NCBI GenBank assembly: GCA_025331565.1
Contig: JAFREQ010000015.1
Coordinates: 186,001 to 250,000 of the forward strand
From: Holacanthus passer
Lineage: Eukaryota; Chordata; Actinopteri; Pomacanthidae
DNA length: 64,000 nt
Direction of reading: 5' to 3'
In this document: positions 32,931-44,852 of the stretch, in pieces
Numbering within the stretch: position 1 is the first letter of the stretch
Layout: each line of letters opens with the position of its first letter
Translations under genes and position numbers: made by a program
Notes under the pieces: generated by a model
What the model saw: the letters and a program-made list of their open reading frames with translations, nothing else
What the model was told of the DNA's origin: nothing
The model's database searches: none

Positions 32931-33849
32931 TTTGTCTCTTAAATTGTCCTAAAATCAAAGAAACATTACACTTCTGCTATGCAATGCTTTCAGAGTCAAA
33001 GATGAATTGATTTGTAATATGCACATGCTGCATGCCAGAATGACCCTGACACCCTCTAAATGAACACATATTTCCCATATAATCCCCTTTAAATAAATGG
33101 AACACATGGACATTACATACGGCAGCAAAATGTGGAGAAACTGATTTTGGCCTTGCACCTTATACACCCTATACGCTCCACAATGACTCATGCAGTGAAC
33201 CCCACCCTCTATGTTACCCTCTCATACACACATCATCATCGCTGTAATCATTATCAATGATATCTTGGCATTCGCTAAATTGAACATATGGTCTTTGCAT
33301 ACGGCATCGTCGTAGTAATGGTGCCCGTATAAGAGCAGGAGTGTGTGTGAGTGAGAAACACAGAGAGGAATGCAGACGGTCCTTTCTTCTAATCCTTCAT
33401 TTTGAGGTCACACACATGCGCCTACACTCGGCTGCTGCCCAGATGGAGGCATAACCTGGCAGAAAATAACTGGCACTGATTAAATATTTAGTCGTCATTG
33501 AAGTGTCACGTTTTGGGTGTTTGCTCTGCTGCCGCAGCGGTGATGCTTCTCGCCCAAGAGGAATTATTTGGGAAAATGTGTACTCATAATAATAGTAATG
33601 CATGCAGGTAAGATGGTACTTCAAATGTATGTGGTTTATTGCAACTTGAGTCTTATTTTCTCAGTGTTCTTACTTTAACAACAGGTTTCTGTCTAAACCG
33701 TCTTCTTGTTTAAAACCTGTCTGACTGCTTGAGATGTCAGGAAATATTTTCTGAGTTTAATTATTATCTGAGTTATTATATCAGATAGAAACAATGGGGA
33801 CAATTATGAAAAGAGGAGAGAAGTTGTAATAAACTGATTCTTTTCCTTT

Positions 33850-34375
33850 AAAGGAATAATTTATTGTTTTGGATAGTACACTGATTTGCCTTTTTTCCCA
33901 AGAGTTAGGCGAGGAAATCGATACCACTCTCATGTCTGTGCATTCAGTTTGAAGTCAGGAGGTGATAAGCGTAGCTTAGCATAAAGACTGGAAACAGGGG
34001 GAAACAGCTAGCTTGGCTGTGTCCAAAGTTCAATAATGCATCTACCAGCACCTCTAAAGCTCCAATTAACACGTTGTATCTTGCTTGTTAAATTTGTTCA
34101 CAAACAGAAATGCGAGTGTTGTGGTTTCACTGCGATTTATTTCCTGTGGAACTGTAGCTGGGCACAGAGATTAGTGTATTATTTAACTTTGGAGAAGGCA
34201 AACTTGGTGCTTCCACCTGATCTCACTCTGCTTGGTTAGCTGAGGTTTTACCTGATAACCTTAGGTACGCCCCCTGGCTCTTGCTCTGTATTGGAGGCCC
34301 AGAAATTGGACTGGTATCGATTTTCGAAAAGTGTAAAAAGAGTATTTTCCAAGAAGTCTAACTTTTTCCTTTTTT
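33850..34375. mobile_element. Palindromic-ended non-autonomous DNA element, copy 3
   Basis: This copy has the family signatures ATCGATACCACTCTCATG near 33920, AGCTTAGCATAAAGACTG near 33973 and CTGGTATCGATTTTC near the right end (about 34311). The inner right half is more diverged than in copy 2: the CATAAAG counterpart is no longer clear. Its left side keeps the consensus-like run GGAAACAGGGGGAAACAGCT, so it may be younger there. It is non-coding. Confidence 0.75.
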
Positions 34376-36034
34376 TAAAAAAGGCCACTGATGTTGACCT
34401 CTTTAGATGTTTGTTGTCACAGTAAAGACACTTAAGCTACATTTACTTTTCCACACAAATGAGTACAGTACATGCTTGCAACGTGCACTCATACACCTAA
34501 ACACATCCATCAACACAACTGAATGACCACACTTGCCAGCTGATTGACTGACTGGTCAATAGCTTCTGTAACAGTCAGCTACTTGGTGTCTTTGTGTGCT
34601 TATGTAGAGCATAAAATCCCCTTTCTGAAACAGGAGAGGTTTGTACAAGTGTCTGGGTTGACTTTGTTACACACACACTCAAACACTCTCAAACACTCTG
34701 AAAATAGATGGCCATTTTTCCCCCCTCTGGAAGATAATCGCATTCAAGCAATCGTTATGCATTACCATGTAGTTCCCGTCAAAGAGTTATATTGAAGAGT
34801 GAAGAGGCGTGCTCCTCAGCTCTGACTTTGATAGATGGTTCCCGTTTTCAACGCGAAATACTGATGTCATTACCTATAGATTTGTATTCAATCAGCGTCC
34901 TCTATTCAATCCCTGTCTGTTTTTTTTTTTTTTTATCCCTACCCTCCAAAAGTTGGTTTGTATACAGAATATTCTATTAAGTTGAATTAGATGCCTCATT
35001 GCACTTGGACTTCAATTCAAACACAAGCCAGCAGTTTGTGTTTGGGACTCGCTTGCTGGTAAATCAAAGCATTCTGGGAAAAAACACAGGGAGGAAGAAG
35101 AGTATCATTTCAGCTTCTCTGTCTAGACCTTTTCTTTGAATGTCTCTGCTTCTCTGTCTCCACCCGCCCCCCTCACTATAACAGGCTAACAAAGACAAAA
35201 AGTAATTTCATCTGGAGCTCAACTCGAAGTTAACTACATATATGGCCTTAAGAGTGGCGACTCTCTAAATTCCCTCCTTTCCTTTATGGTGTATTGAGTG
35301 AAAGATAATAGCCGGTTTGGCTATGAAGACACTTTGCTTTGTTGTCTTTCTCCATATATCCTAATGGCTGATGATTACCCTGCAATGACAGTGTCTGTGT
35401 CTGTGTGTCAAACAGAGGAGGGTACGTGTCTGTTTGTCTGTGCACGAGTGTGTGTGAGTGTGTGCGGCATGCATTACGCTGTGTATGCGAAGGATGTGTC
35501 AACGATAGAAACATGCTATAGGCAGCTGTGGAGGGTCAGGCTTTTATTTCTTCCCTGTATCGGCTAATTGTCACATGAGCTGACTGTTCAGAGAGACTTT
35601 GATAAATTATATCAACTGACAGATAAATAGACAATATGTCAGCCCTGCATGCTAAATAATAGACATTTATTATATCTCATATACTATAGTGTAGAAAAAT
35701 ATAAAGAAAAATGTCTAATAAAAATTGTACTCAAAGCTAAAGATCAAAAATCAGACTGATGTCTCTAACAATTTTTCTTTTCTATCATACTTGCGCAACA
35801 CAAATGCCAATGATGCATGTTCCCAACTTTGTAGCTCTTCCTTGTTGTCAATATTGGTGATAAAGTCAAACAAATTACACAACAAATTACGTCATTTGTT
35901 CGTGTCCTCTAGAACAACACAATGAAGCTTTTTCTGATCTGATGCCCCGATCAGCATGATGACATAATTTCTCAGTGCCTTATAACACTGTTACAAATCA
36001 CAGTTGAAAAATCCATTATATGAAGTCACTACGC
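34376..36034. other. Single-copy non-coding DNA
   Basis: A+T-rich with a T run at 34919-34934. No gene signal. Confidence 0.6.
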
Positions 36035-36115
36035 TATGGTTAAGGTTTGGATAGGCTAAGGCGCAAAAACCACTTGGTTGGATTTAGTTAAACATTGTGG
36101 TTTGGGTTAAAATAC
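36035..36115. repeat. Fragment of a teleost 'TGGTTTGGGTTAAAATAC' repeat
   Basis: The runs CTATGGTTAAGGTTTGGATA, AAAACCACTTGGTTGGATTT and GTGGTTTGGGTTAAAATACT are a known low-complexity fish repeat pattern. The fragment is short and non-coding. Confidence 0.5.
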
Positions 36116-36524
36116 TTAGAGTAAAAGACTAAAAGTTGAGGACAGAGATGAAAGCAAAAAAAGAGACAGAGACATAGAGATGGAGAGGAGAGGAGAGGAG
36201 GAAAAAGCTATTAATGTTGGCTAATGATTGGGCCTGGTAATAGTTATCAGTGTTTTAGGGCGAATATTATGGCCATGTAACGAAGGCCTTGATTACTTTA
36301 TTAGCCTCTTCAAGTCGTTTGGCTAACGCTTACCGATGTGACCCCCTCCTGAGATCCCCTTACCTCGTTCCCTCCAAACCCTCCACCACCATCACCTCCA
36401 CCTTCTTCTCCCTTTCCCTTCTTGTCTCCCCCTCTCCTCTCCCACAACATAACCCTCCTCCCCCCTATTTCTCACTGCGCCCCGTGATGATGAAATCAAA
36501 TTAGGTGGACTGGATGGGCCTAAA

Positions 36525-36570
36525 TCACGGCTCGCGTTGCGGGCCGTGACATAAAGAATGGCCGCGACGA
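36525..36570. other. Small CpG-rich patch with hairpin
   Basis: TCACGGC (36525-36531) and GCCGTGA (36543-36549) form a perfect 7-bp stem around TCGCGTTGCGG. The adjoining GCCGCGACGAGG is also CpG rich. CpG is scarce in most of the window, so retention may reflect constraint or absence of methylation. Confidence 0.4.
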
Positions 36571-36648
36571 GGTTACCCAGAGTTCACGGCAGATAATGAA
36601 AGAGACAGGGAGGTAATAGCATGACGGAGTGGTGGGGTTCAGTATACT

Positions 36649-36686
36649 GGGGGTGGAGGGGATGGGGGTTAATACGAGGGGAGGGG
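36649..36686 (+). other. G-quadruplex candidate
   Basis: Runs of 5, 4, 5, 4 and 4 G are separated by loops of 4, 2, 9 and 1 bases. Confidence 0.65.
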
Positions 36687-37123
36687 TGGAGGTTCATTTG
36701 GAGGGTACCTGCCTATATGACCACTCCATCTGGTGAGGGACACTCATTCACCTCCTCCGTCGTCTTCTCCTTTCTCCACCTTTTCTTTTCCCTTAAGTCT
36801 CTCTCCTGTCCTCTCCTTCATCCTCAACCACCATCTCTTTCTCTTCTCTGTCTTTTTTCATCCATCCATCCCTCTTCCCCCTCTCTGTCTTGATAGTGAT
36901 AAAGGTTTCACACTCAATTAAGTAAAGTATCACCTAAAAGGGAGTCTAGCTGGCGTTATCAGGAGACATTCACTAAGTACTTCAGTGATGGTTAGCCACT
37001 TCCATAATGGCATATCTCTTCCAAGTCTATTTGTTAAAAAACCTGTCCATGTCCACTTTTGTCATTTGGCTTGCTTTAATTGACAACTGACATTGTCCCT
37101 CTCATCTCCACTTATAAAAAAGT

Positions 37124-37565
37124 GCACAATGTGGCCAAAAAGTATGTGACCTCCCGCACATTATATCCATATGTGGTTGTTGAAAATCTCATTTAAAAAC
37201 TGTAGCCTGTAATATGTTGTTACAACAGCCTTCACTTTTCTGGGAAAGCTTTTCACAAGATCTTGGAACACGGCTGCAGGGATTTACTCCCATTCAGCCA
37301 TAAGAGTTTTACTGAGGTCAGGCTCTGGCGTTAGGCAATAGGGCCTGGCACGCAGCCACTTTGACATCCCAAAGGTGTTCTGTGAAGCTGAAGGTCCCTG
37401 CAGGTCACTCGAGTTCTTCCATACCAAATCGGAAAAACCATTTCGTTAGCCGTCAGTTAGACAATAGGCATTGTCGTGTTGGAACAGGAACATGAGCTGT
37501 TGCCACAGAGTTGGAAGCACACTATTGTCTAAAGTAGTATTAAGATTTCCCTTAAATGGAACAAA
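37124..37565 (-). mobile_element. Tc1-like transposon remnant with transposase C-terminus
   Basis: The left end, GCACAATGTGGCCAAAAAGT, resembles the terminal repeat of a widespread fish Tc1-like family. The segment then carries, in antisense, the C-terminal third of a Tc1-type transposase. Recognisable stretches include CTTTTCTGGGAAAGCTTTTC, CATCCCAAAGGTGTTCTGTG and TTGCCACAGAGTTGGAAGCA. The frame is broken by substitutions and small indels and the rest of the gene (N-terminal DNA-binding region, first catalytic Asp) is missing, so it is a dead fragment. Confidence 0.8.
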
Positions 37566-38899
37566 TGAAAAATTCTGACCAAAATACATAAAAGTATCCA
37601 AACAGGCGTGTCCGTTGGGGTTTTATTACTTTTTTCCTGGTTTGTTGATTTTGATAACAACAATAATAATATGAATAACCCCTGATGTCACTGATTAAAA
37701 TACACCTTAATGTAAACAGCCTTCATGGTATCTACATGTCACTGACGTCTCAAGGAGTCTAAATCTTCGTTTCAGTCAATTGAACCGGTGGAATTCAAAC
37801 AATTTATCTAATTGATGGCTAATAGTTATCTGAAAACATTTGGAACTCAACCATGTTGGATAATACTGTCAGTTACAAAAGACAAAACACTCAAATGTTT
37901 CTCCAGAACATTACCAGATGGTAGCACACAGGTGTGTAAGTGTGTGAAGGATGTGTATGTGTGTGTGTGTGTGTCCTGGTAATTCTAACCTAACAAGACA
38001 CCTGTCGCTGTTTACAGTCTGCTCCTCTGTTGTTTTTTCCTCTCATTACCGAATACCACCACATGGAGTATCCTGTTCTCACACACACTCACACACACAC
38101 GACATGCCTTTGACACACGCCACCAGTTAGTCTGCTCCGGCACAACAACATGGGCCGACCCTTGACCTTGTCTGCAGCTATCATTTGCTTCCTGTTGCTC
38201 CCTAAATGGGGCAGGTAGGATAAATGAGATCACAGGGGTCACAGTGGATTTGTTGGGCTGCTGCCAAACTATGCTTGTCAGTGTAACTGCAAACTTGTAG
38301 CTTCATTTTAGCTTTTCACTAGAAATGGTGGCAGTAATAACTGTTTAAAATGATAATGTATTGCAACATATTCAGTGCTTGCTTACCTTTCCAGATTTTC
38401 TTTCTTGCAAGGGAGTCTGTGCCTTCACTGTCATATAAAATTCCTGTTTACCTCAGCATTAGATGTTTTAAACCTTACCACCTTTGACATGCTTATCAGA
38501 ATTTTTGAAAACTATTTTAAAAAGCTTGCTCTCTATTTTTACATTTACATTCCATTACCTTTAGAGGACAGAGATCCGTACATTTTGTGGATCTTGGTTT
38601 TAAAACTAAAGGTGTCCTCCTCACCCCCCAGTTCTCCCAGTGACCTTGAGGCCACCTTGTCCTCCATTCACCAAACTGGGCTTTAATTCCGTAGGCTGGG
38701 GCGACCAAACGGAAATAAAAAGCCCCATTATGTGTCGCCCGCGGCGGGGGCTTGTTGACTGGGTTTTATTACAGCGGGGGCTGAGAGCGCTTGATGCCTT
38801 CATTTAGGGCCCTGAGCACCCGGCGCTGACAGCACCGTGACAGTACTGGCCCCTGTGGCACCGCTAAAAAAGGACCGTGACAGAAAGAGACACTCTGTC

Positions 38900-38959
<60 letters not shown>

Positions 38960-41309
38960 AAGAACAGTGATTGTGTCCAGGCTGTCTGTAGTCCAGGCTG
39001 GCATAGTGAGGCTTGGTCGTAAAGCTGACAGCTAGACATATGTATGGATCCCCCATTAAAATTTTACTACTAATCACTATGGTTGGCGTAGCTGCCTACT
39101 AGCTGGCTGACGACTCACACACACAAACCCACTTGCATACTGTATGCACACGCAAAAACATGAATGCATGCACAAGAAATGAAAAATGTGCACCTGAATA
39201 CACATTTACAGTTGCGTATGCACATGCACACACCTCACAGCTGTGCAGCCAGCATTCCTTTACTTTTGTCTGCTATTAAACCACCAACTGACCAATATAA
39301 TACCCTAGAGTAAGCATAATGTACGTTAAGCTATAATAAACTCTACATTTTTGCTAACACGTTCACCACAGCACCTTTGTACAGTGATCCTTTGCACTGC
39401 TCTCAAATGGCCACAAATATCACATTAGTCATTAATATAGGCAAAACTAACTAAGGTTATAGGGGAAATGTCCAAACTTTAATTAACAGGAGCTAATTTG
39501 AAATACTTAACCTTCAATACAAAAAGCAAGAGAGTTTGAACATCTAAGCAAAGTTCAGTGGTGTCCCTCCCTAGTTTGGACTTTGCCATCCTCTCTGTGT
39601 CATAGTTATATTGTATATGGCACCATAAAATCAATGAAGGTGATTAATGGTGTCATTCATCCACCACACCAAAATTATACTGATGTATTGGTGTAAGCAA
39701 AGTCTTAGGTTATTTATGTACAGTGAAACATGTTGAAAGTCGTGCATGTGGGTTCATGTTCTCTTGTGCCCGTCTCCTCGAAATAGCATTATGCTCTGCC
39801 TTTCTCGTGTGTTGGATCGAGGTAAAGTTCATCAAAGGGTTGGCAGACTCATAAAAGTCTATGTTGCGTATCTTAAGACCCTTCCACGTTGTGTTGTAAT
39901 GTTATCAGCTGAAGTGTCATAAGGAAGACAAAGGGGGAGAGGGTAGTGCAGGAAACATTGTGAAACAAAAAGTGAAGCGGTGGAAGGATACGTGTGGAAT
40001 GTCAGGTTCACTGATGATAAACCAGATCCTTCACACTTTATACCAGGCAGTCACCTACAGACCAGACAAGACCAATCTTGGTTTGCATGTGCCGGATTCT
40101 GATGGTGAACTTTAAGGTCTTTAGTTGTTCTAACTAAACTACAAGTGTAAAATTTGCCTTTTAGTCGGATGGAGGATAAGACATGACCTCATGAAAGTTT
40201 TAATCTGGTGATGGGGTTGCGTATATTTATGTGGAAATGTCACCGATTAGATCTATTAAGAATATGATTTACTGAATCAAGACTGCAACCTTCTATGGTT
40301 ATCACTGGTCCAGTTGTTATGAAATATTATTCGTTTGTACACCAACCCACCAGAGGCCCATCTTCCTTCTGTCTGCCTCCATGTTCATCCCATCCTTCTC
40401 TGTGTTCTCTTCCTCCTCCCATAAATCCCTGTCCACTCAGTCTCAGGTGAAGCTGTATGACTTAAGGAAGGCCAAAGAGTTACTCTCAGTCTGCCCTGTG
40501 TTGTGAAGGTTATCTAAATCAGTGTTACCGGGGCCTCCATATATGCCTCCTTAATGCCCTTGTTGGTTACGTGTGTGTGACAGGCAGCGTGTGTTAAGCG
40601 TGTGTGTTTGTGTGTGGCGATGGAGTAAATAAACACATCGTTGGGCAGGTCACAGAGGCAAAGGTGAAACAGCGGTTGCAATCGATACCCCCAGGGTGTG
40701 TGTGTGTGCGTGTGTAGGCAGGTGTAAGCACCCCTCCTCCTTCGGCCTTTCCCTCTTGCTAACTCCGTTACCCCACTTGTTAGCCAGTGAAGGGTGACCC
40801 CATACACTCTCTCTCTCTCACACACAGCTGATAGAAGCACCTGACTAATGGGCTGTAATGAGAGGCGACCAGAGAGGGAAGCTTCTTGAACGACTCGCCC
40901 CTGGGACTCGGGACTTTGTGTGTGTATGCATGTTCATAGGTCATTTGGTGTGTGCATGTCTGCATGTGTGTGTATACGTAGGCGCACCGTGGGTGACCCT
41001 GTTACAACACCAACGTGTCTGTCCTAATGTCATTAGGCGAGGGCAGTGTGAGGTCAGGCTGCTGTACGTAGAGCACCCTGACTTTCTGTAGAACCCAGAG
41101 GGCGTACTAGAGGGGCAGACGGCCCGGGAAGACATTTTCCTTGTTATTGCAAATTATTACCTGCATTTCCTTGAATTAACTATAGATTTTAAGGTACAAC
41201 CACAATATAGCTTTCCCTCATTTTGCTGGGCCGATGGGATTTCAGGAAGAAATGAATCACTTTGGGATGTGGCAGACAGGAAACAGTTGAAAGAATTAGG
41301 GCTGCCTGG
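37566..41309. other. Single-copy non-coding DNA
   Basis: Apart from the 38.9 kb GT tract it is repeat-poor. A pyrimidine stretch with CCACTCAG at 40434-40441 followed by TCTCAG|GTGAAG is acceptor-like but has no coding follow-up. A slightly CpG-enriched stretch lies at 38690-38880. Confidence 0.55.
38903..38957. repeat. (GT)n microsatellite
   Basis: About 26 GT units after CTGTCTGTCTG. Confidence 0.97.
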
Positions 41310-41435
41310 ATTTTTAATAATCATTTGGAGTTGACCATTGCAATTTCTTTGAGCCCAAATTGACATCTTCTGAGTCCTTGTTTTATCTAAGGAAAGGTTC
41401 CAAACCAAAAGATATTCATTTTAAAAAGAAAAAAA
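41310..41435. mobile_element. Left part of the ATTAAT-ended repeat, second copy
   Basis: This part contains TTGCAATTTCTTTGAGCCCA and CCAAACCAAAAGATATTCAT, which match the block order of the 26.3 kb copy. It breaks off near 41435, and related sequence resumes near 41742. Confidence 0.5.
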
Positions 41436-41741
41436 CAAAACAAAAGGTCAGCCAAACCTCACAATGAAGAAGCTTGAGCCAATGATTTTGGTTTTACAAA
41501 ATTAATGCACGGGGAAGTTTTGCATGCAGTTAATTCTTGGGAACCTTTATGGTGAAAACTCTGATCACAGAAAGAAGGATGTTCTTCAGTCACCCTTTGG
41601 CAGAGCGAAAGGAAAAGTAAACTCCTTATTTATTCTGGCATACTGGTTTTGAAACGGCAACCAGTTTCAACCTCAGGGCGGAATAGTCAGAGCAGATTGA
41701 TTACACCTTGTATCAGGTGCCTGAGGCCTGTTTGGCACTTT

Positions 41742-41825
41742 TGCTTAAGAGATAATGATTAGTTAATTATCAAAATTGTCTGTTGGCTAAATAATTAATC
41801 ATTTAATTGTTTCAGTGCTAGAAAA
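41742..41825. mobile_element. Right end of the ATTAAT-ended repeat, second copy
   Basis: The sequence TTAATTATCAAAATTGTCTG followed by ATCATTTAATTGTTTCAG matches the right end of the 26.3 kb copy. About 300 bases of unrelated sequence lie between it and the left part, so the copy was probably split by an insertion. Confidence 0.5.
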
Positions 41826-43959
41826 AAATTGTGCTAGCTGTGTTATGGCAGAAGAAAAGGGAGAGCGATACAGAAGCAAGAAAACACAAATCTCCTTTGA
41901 CATCCATATATCTATTGCCATCCTCAAATAGTAACCACTGATTACAGCCTGTCTGTCATTGTAATGCCTCAAGATTAGATCACCTACAGTATGTGTTGGC
42001 TCGACATGACCACCAATCCCGACTTTCTCTCTCCCTCCCTCTTTCTCTCCCTGTCCGTCACCCTCCTCTGAGTCGATAAGCCTCTATTCTCCTCTTTTCG
42101 CTGATATGATCGGTGTCTTCAGAAGCACTCAGGCCACTTTTATAGCAACCGCTAACTAGTGTTCCAGGCAGCTCGCCGGCTATCAGGGAAAATCACGCGA
42201 GCCTGTCTGCCTACGTAAGTGTGCGGCTGCCTCCGTGCGTTCGTGTGTGCTCTCGTGCGCTACTCCACTCGTCCATCTCGCTGTCGGCGTCTATCGACCA
42301 GGGCCATCATGTGTGTTTTGGCCCGAGCGAGGCCACAGATGCTGCAGGGCTATTAGGTGCCCATTGTTTGTTTTGAATGGCAACGGAAACAAAATTGGTC
42401 TCATTCTGATCTTATTGTGGGTAACCCTACCTCCCTCTGTGGCCAGGGGAGGCAAAAACCAATCCTAATTCACTTACCCCACCCCGACATTGGCTTTTCT
42501 AATGCTTTTTGAGTGATGAAAATATGGCAACATGCAATAAGTGTCAACAGTACAGAGGTCTTAAAAGCAAGAGGGGGAGACAGATAGATGGACAGATAGA
42601 GGTAGAGGAGTGGATGGATTAAAAATCTCTTGATTCCTTTGTTCATTGTTTCTTTTCTTGCACTTTTTTCTTCACTAATATTTCCTCCTTCTCAGCTGCT
42701 TTATTGCCTCTTTTCAGCCGTCCCTCTTTCCTTTCCTCTCCTCCTTCTTTACCTCCTCGCCTCCTGCCTCTCGTGCGCCGTCGCTCCAGCTGGAGCATTA
42801 GTGAGGCACCGTGATTGGTTTGTAATTTATGGAGTCCATAAGTGGGCCAGATTGATAGTGCTGTTTAAGGGGAGCACACCGAGACGCCACTTTATTTAAT
42901 ACATAGAGACAGACCCTGAAGATATACTGTGGGTTTAACCTCAGTCAGCGTGTCAACACACACACGTACAGTGTGTGGACACGTATGTATGTACTGTACA
43001 TTCATTGATATAGCTGTATGCACACTTATACTCCCATTAAAGGTATGTTCATTTCATTTTTAACAAATTCAGAGTTAAGTGAGAGCATATGCTTCCTTGG
43101 AAATTGGGTGAACTGGCCTTTTAACTTAGATGCTCTCATTTGCGCATGCTGTGCACATAAACACGAAAAATAAACACATAAGAAACATAATACATAGTTG
43201 AGGAGAAAAGGAGGAGAGTGGATGCAGGATTTCCCCTTTGGAACAAGGTAGATATGGTGCATTATGGGAAATGTAAGTGAGGTCAATGGTCAGAAAGCAA
43301 CCTTATTGTCCATCTGTGGTTATGACTCTTTATAATCCCTAATAAACTATAATCAGTGGGACAACCATAATGTAGCTACTGACTTTTGGAAACCTCCTTT
43401 GATACACACATGTATTTACGATACACACACACTTGAAGATAAGCTGTTTTCCTCATTTCCCATGTTTGCTTGTTTTGGTGTTTAAAACCCAAATCAGGTC
43501 TTGTCTGCCCAGTCTCATCCTCCCTGTCAGAATAAGCCCTCCACTCTCAACCCAGCAGCACGCAGCCAATCCTCACAGGCCAAAGCTCTGGAGAGAAAGA
43601 CGATCTGCCCACAGCGGACAACCCTGCCCTCTCATCTGCCCTTCACACAAACACACACGCACGCACGCACACACACATGCGCAGCCTTGCCCTCTCCTCT
43701 GCCCCCTGCACACCCACTGTAATGATGTCTGTTGACCTCTAACACAAAGGCTGCCCTGGCAGATTAGTTTACAAGTGGCCTAGGGACTCTGGGTTTCAAA
43801 TCCTAACCCTGACAATTTTCTGCATTGATTATGAACACTTTTATTTCTTTGTGGTCATGCCACCATTGTCAGGACTGCTTCTGAGTGATGTAATACTAAT
43901 GTATCCACATAACTACATGTTTTTTAATACAGATACAGATATAGATACACAAAATAGTT
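41826..43959. other. Single-copy non-coding DNA
   Basis: Contains the CpG-dense patch, a CT-rich block (42640-42785) and short AC tracts at 43650-43680. Confidence 0.6.
42165..42300. promoter_or_regulatory. CpG-dense patch, possible regulatory element
   Basis: Roughly fifteen CpG dinucleotides lie in 135 bases (for example CGCCGG, ACGCGA, GTGCGTTCGTG, GTCGGCGTC), far above the surroundings. No TATA box, initiator or downstream coding exon is evident. SOX-like CCATTGTT follows at 42360-42367. Confidence 0.3.
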
Positions 43960-44131
43960 AAGTTTTGAGTTTTTCTTAGTAGCTTTTTTGGTGCTTTCAA
44001 CTGCATCTCATGGTCTTCATCAACAAGTTGTGGTGTGACATGACGACGAAAATTGAGCAAAGTTTACCTCCTGATGAAGACCATGGGATGCAGTTGAAAG
44101 TGCCAAAAAAAGCTAGGAAGAAAAACTTGAA
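43960..44131. mobile_element. Foldback MITE-like element
   Basis: About 170 bases consist of two arms of roughly 60 bases in inverted orientation, around a spacer of about 45 bases. The left arm includes CTTTCAACTGCATCTCATGG and CTTCATCA. The right arm includes TGATGAAGACCATGGGATGC and AGTTGAAAG. Only a few mismatches separate the arms. The element is A+T rich at its ends and encodes nothing. Transcription through it would give a long hairpin RNA. Confidence 0.75.
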
Positions 44132-44814
44132 TTAAGATTTTTTTCCTATATCTCTTTGTGATATGAGGAAAAGCTAGATTAGATTATTGTTTTCCTAGTT
44201 GAAATGTCTCATGCTCATATCAAGTAATAATTAGCCCTCTGCCTCCACCTTTATGACTGCTGAAGTTGGCATCCTCCCTTTGCCTACATGTTAAAGGGGA
44301 GCCAATATTGACTTACATAACACGAATAAGCTCAAATACACACGCACACACTCCTTCACAATAAACACCAGTACCACAAATCCCTAAATGCAGACTCATC
44401 ACCTCTAACCAATATATGCGTGCATGCAAACACACACACATACACACACACTCAGATGTCAGCGATGATAAGTGGCAAGTAAGTAATAGCCTAGCTGTCT
44501 GGCAGCCAGCTGCTGGGCCTACTGTTTACATGCCAACTGATTACCCTAATTTCAAATGCATGCATGGCAGCTTGGCTGATAAATAGTCCCCCACACACAA
44601 CCACCAGCACCACCTTCTATTTCCCTATTGTCAGCCACTGCAGGCTAGTCAGCCAGCCAGACCCATAATATCTTTTTGATTATTCAATAAATAACCCATA
44701 ATTCGACATTGATTGGGGCCATGAATGGGCTTTGCAAGGAGGAGGAGGAAGAAGGGATGGTGTGGAGGAAGGATTGGTTAGGTGGTTGAGATGTTGGGGT
44801 GGGCGGGAGGGTAT

Positions 44815-44852
44815 CGACCAGTGGTGGTCAGTGCTTCAATGACCACTGGTCG
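44815..44852. repeat. Hairpin with 11-bp perfect outer arms
   Basis: CGACCAGTGGT (44815-44825) pairs with ACCACTGGTCG (44842-44852), and GGTCA/TGACC inside allows an alternative extended pairing. Confidence 0.8.

Larger units (their letters stand above)
31416..33849. other. Single-copy non-coding DNA around the 32917 splice signal
   Basis: A+T-rich to 32100, purine-rich at 32320-32370 and 32490-32545. No coding exon is seen beside the CAG|GTAAGT junction. A second GCAG|GTAAGA at 33606-33607 lacks a pyrimidine tract. Confidence 0.6.
36116..37123. other. Non-coding DNA with CT-rich patches
   Basis: CT/CCT-rich 36340-36475 and 36760-36890, the CpG patch and the G-quadruplex candidate. No exon. 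Confidence 0.6.

Noticed and set aside
40434..40500. Possible exon or third recursive site at CACTCAG TCTCAG|GTGAAG
   Set aside because: The pyrimidine tract is good, but the donor is weak and the following sequence has stops in useful frames; left as a note only.
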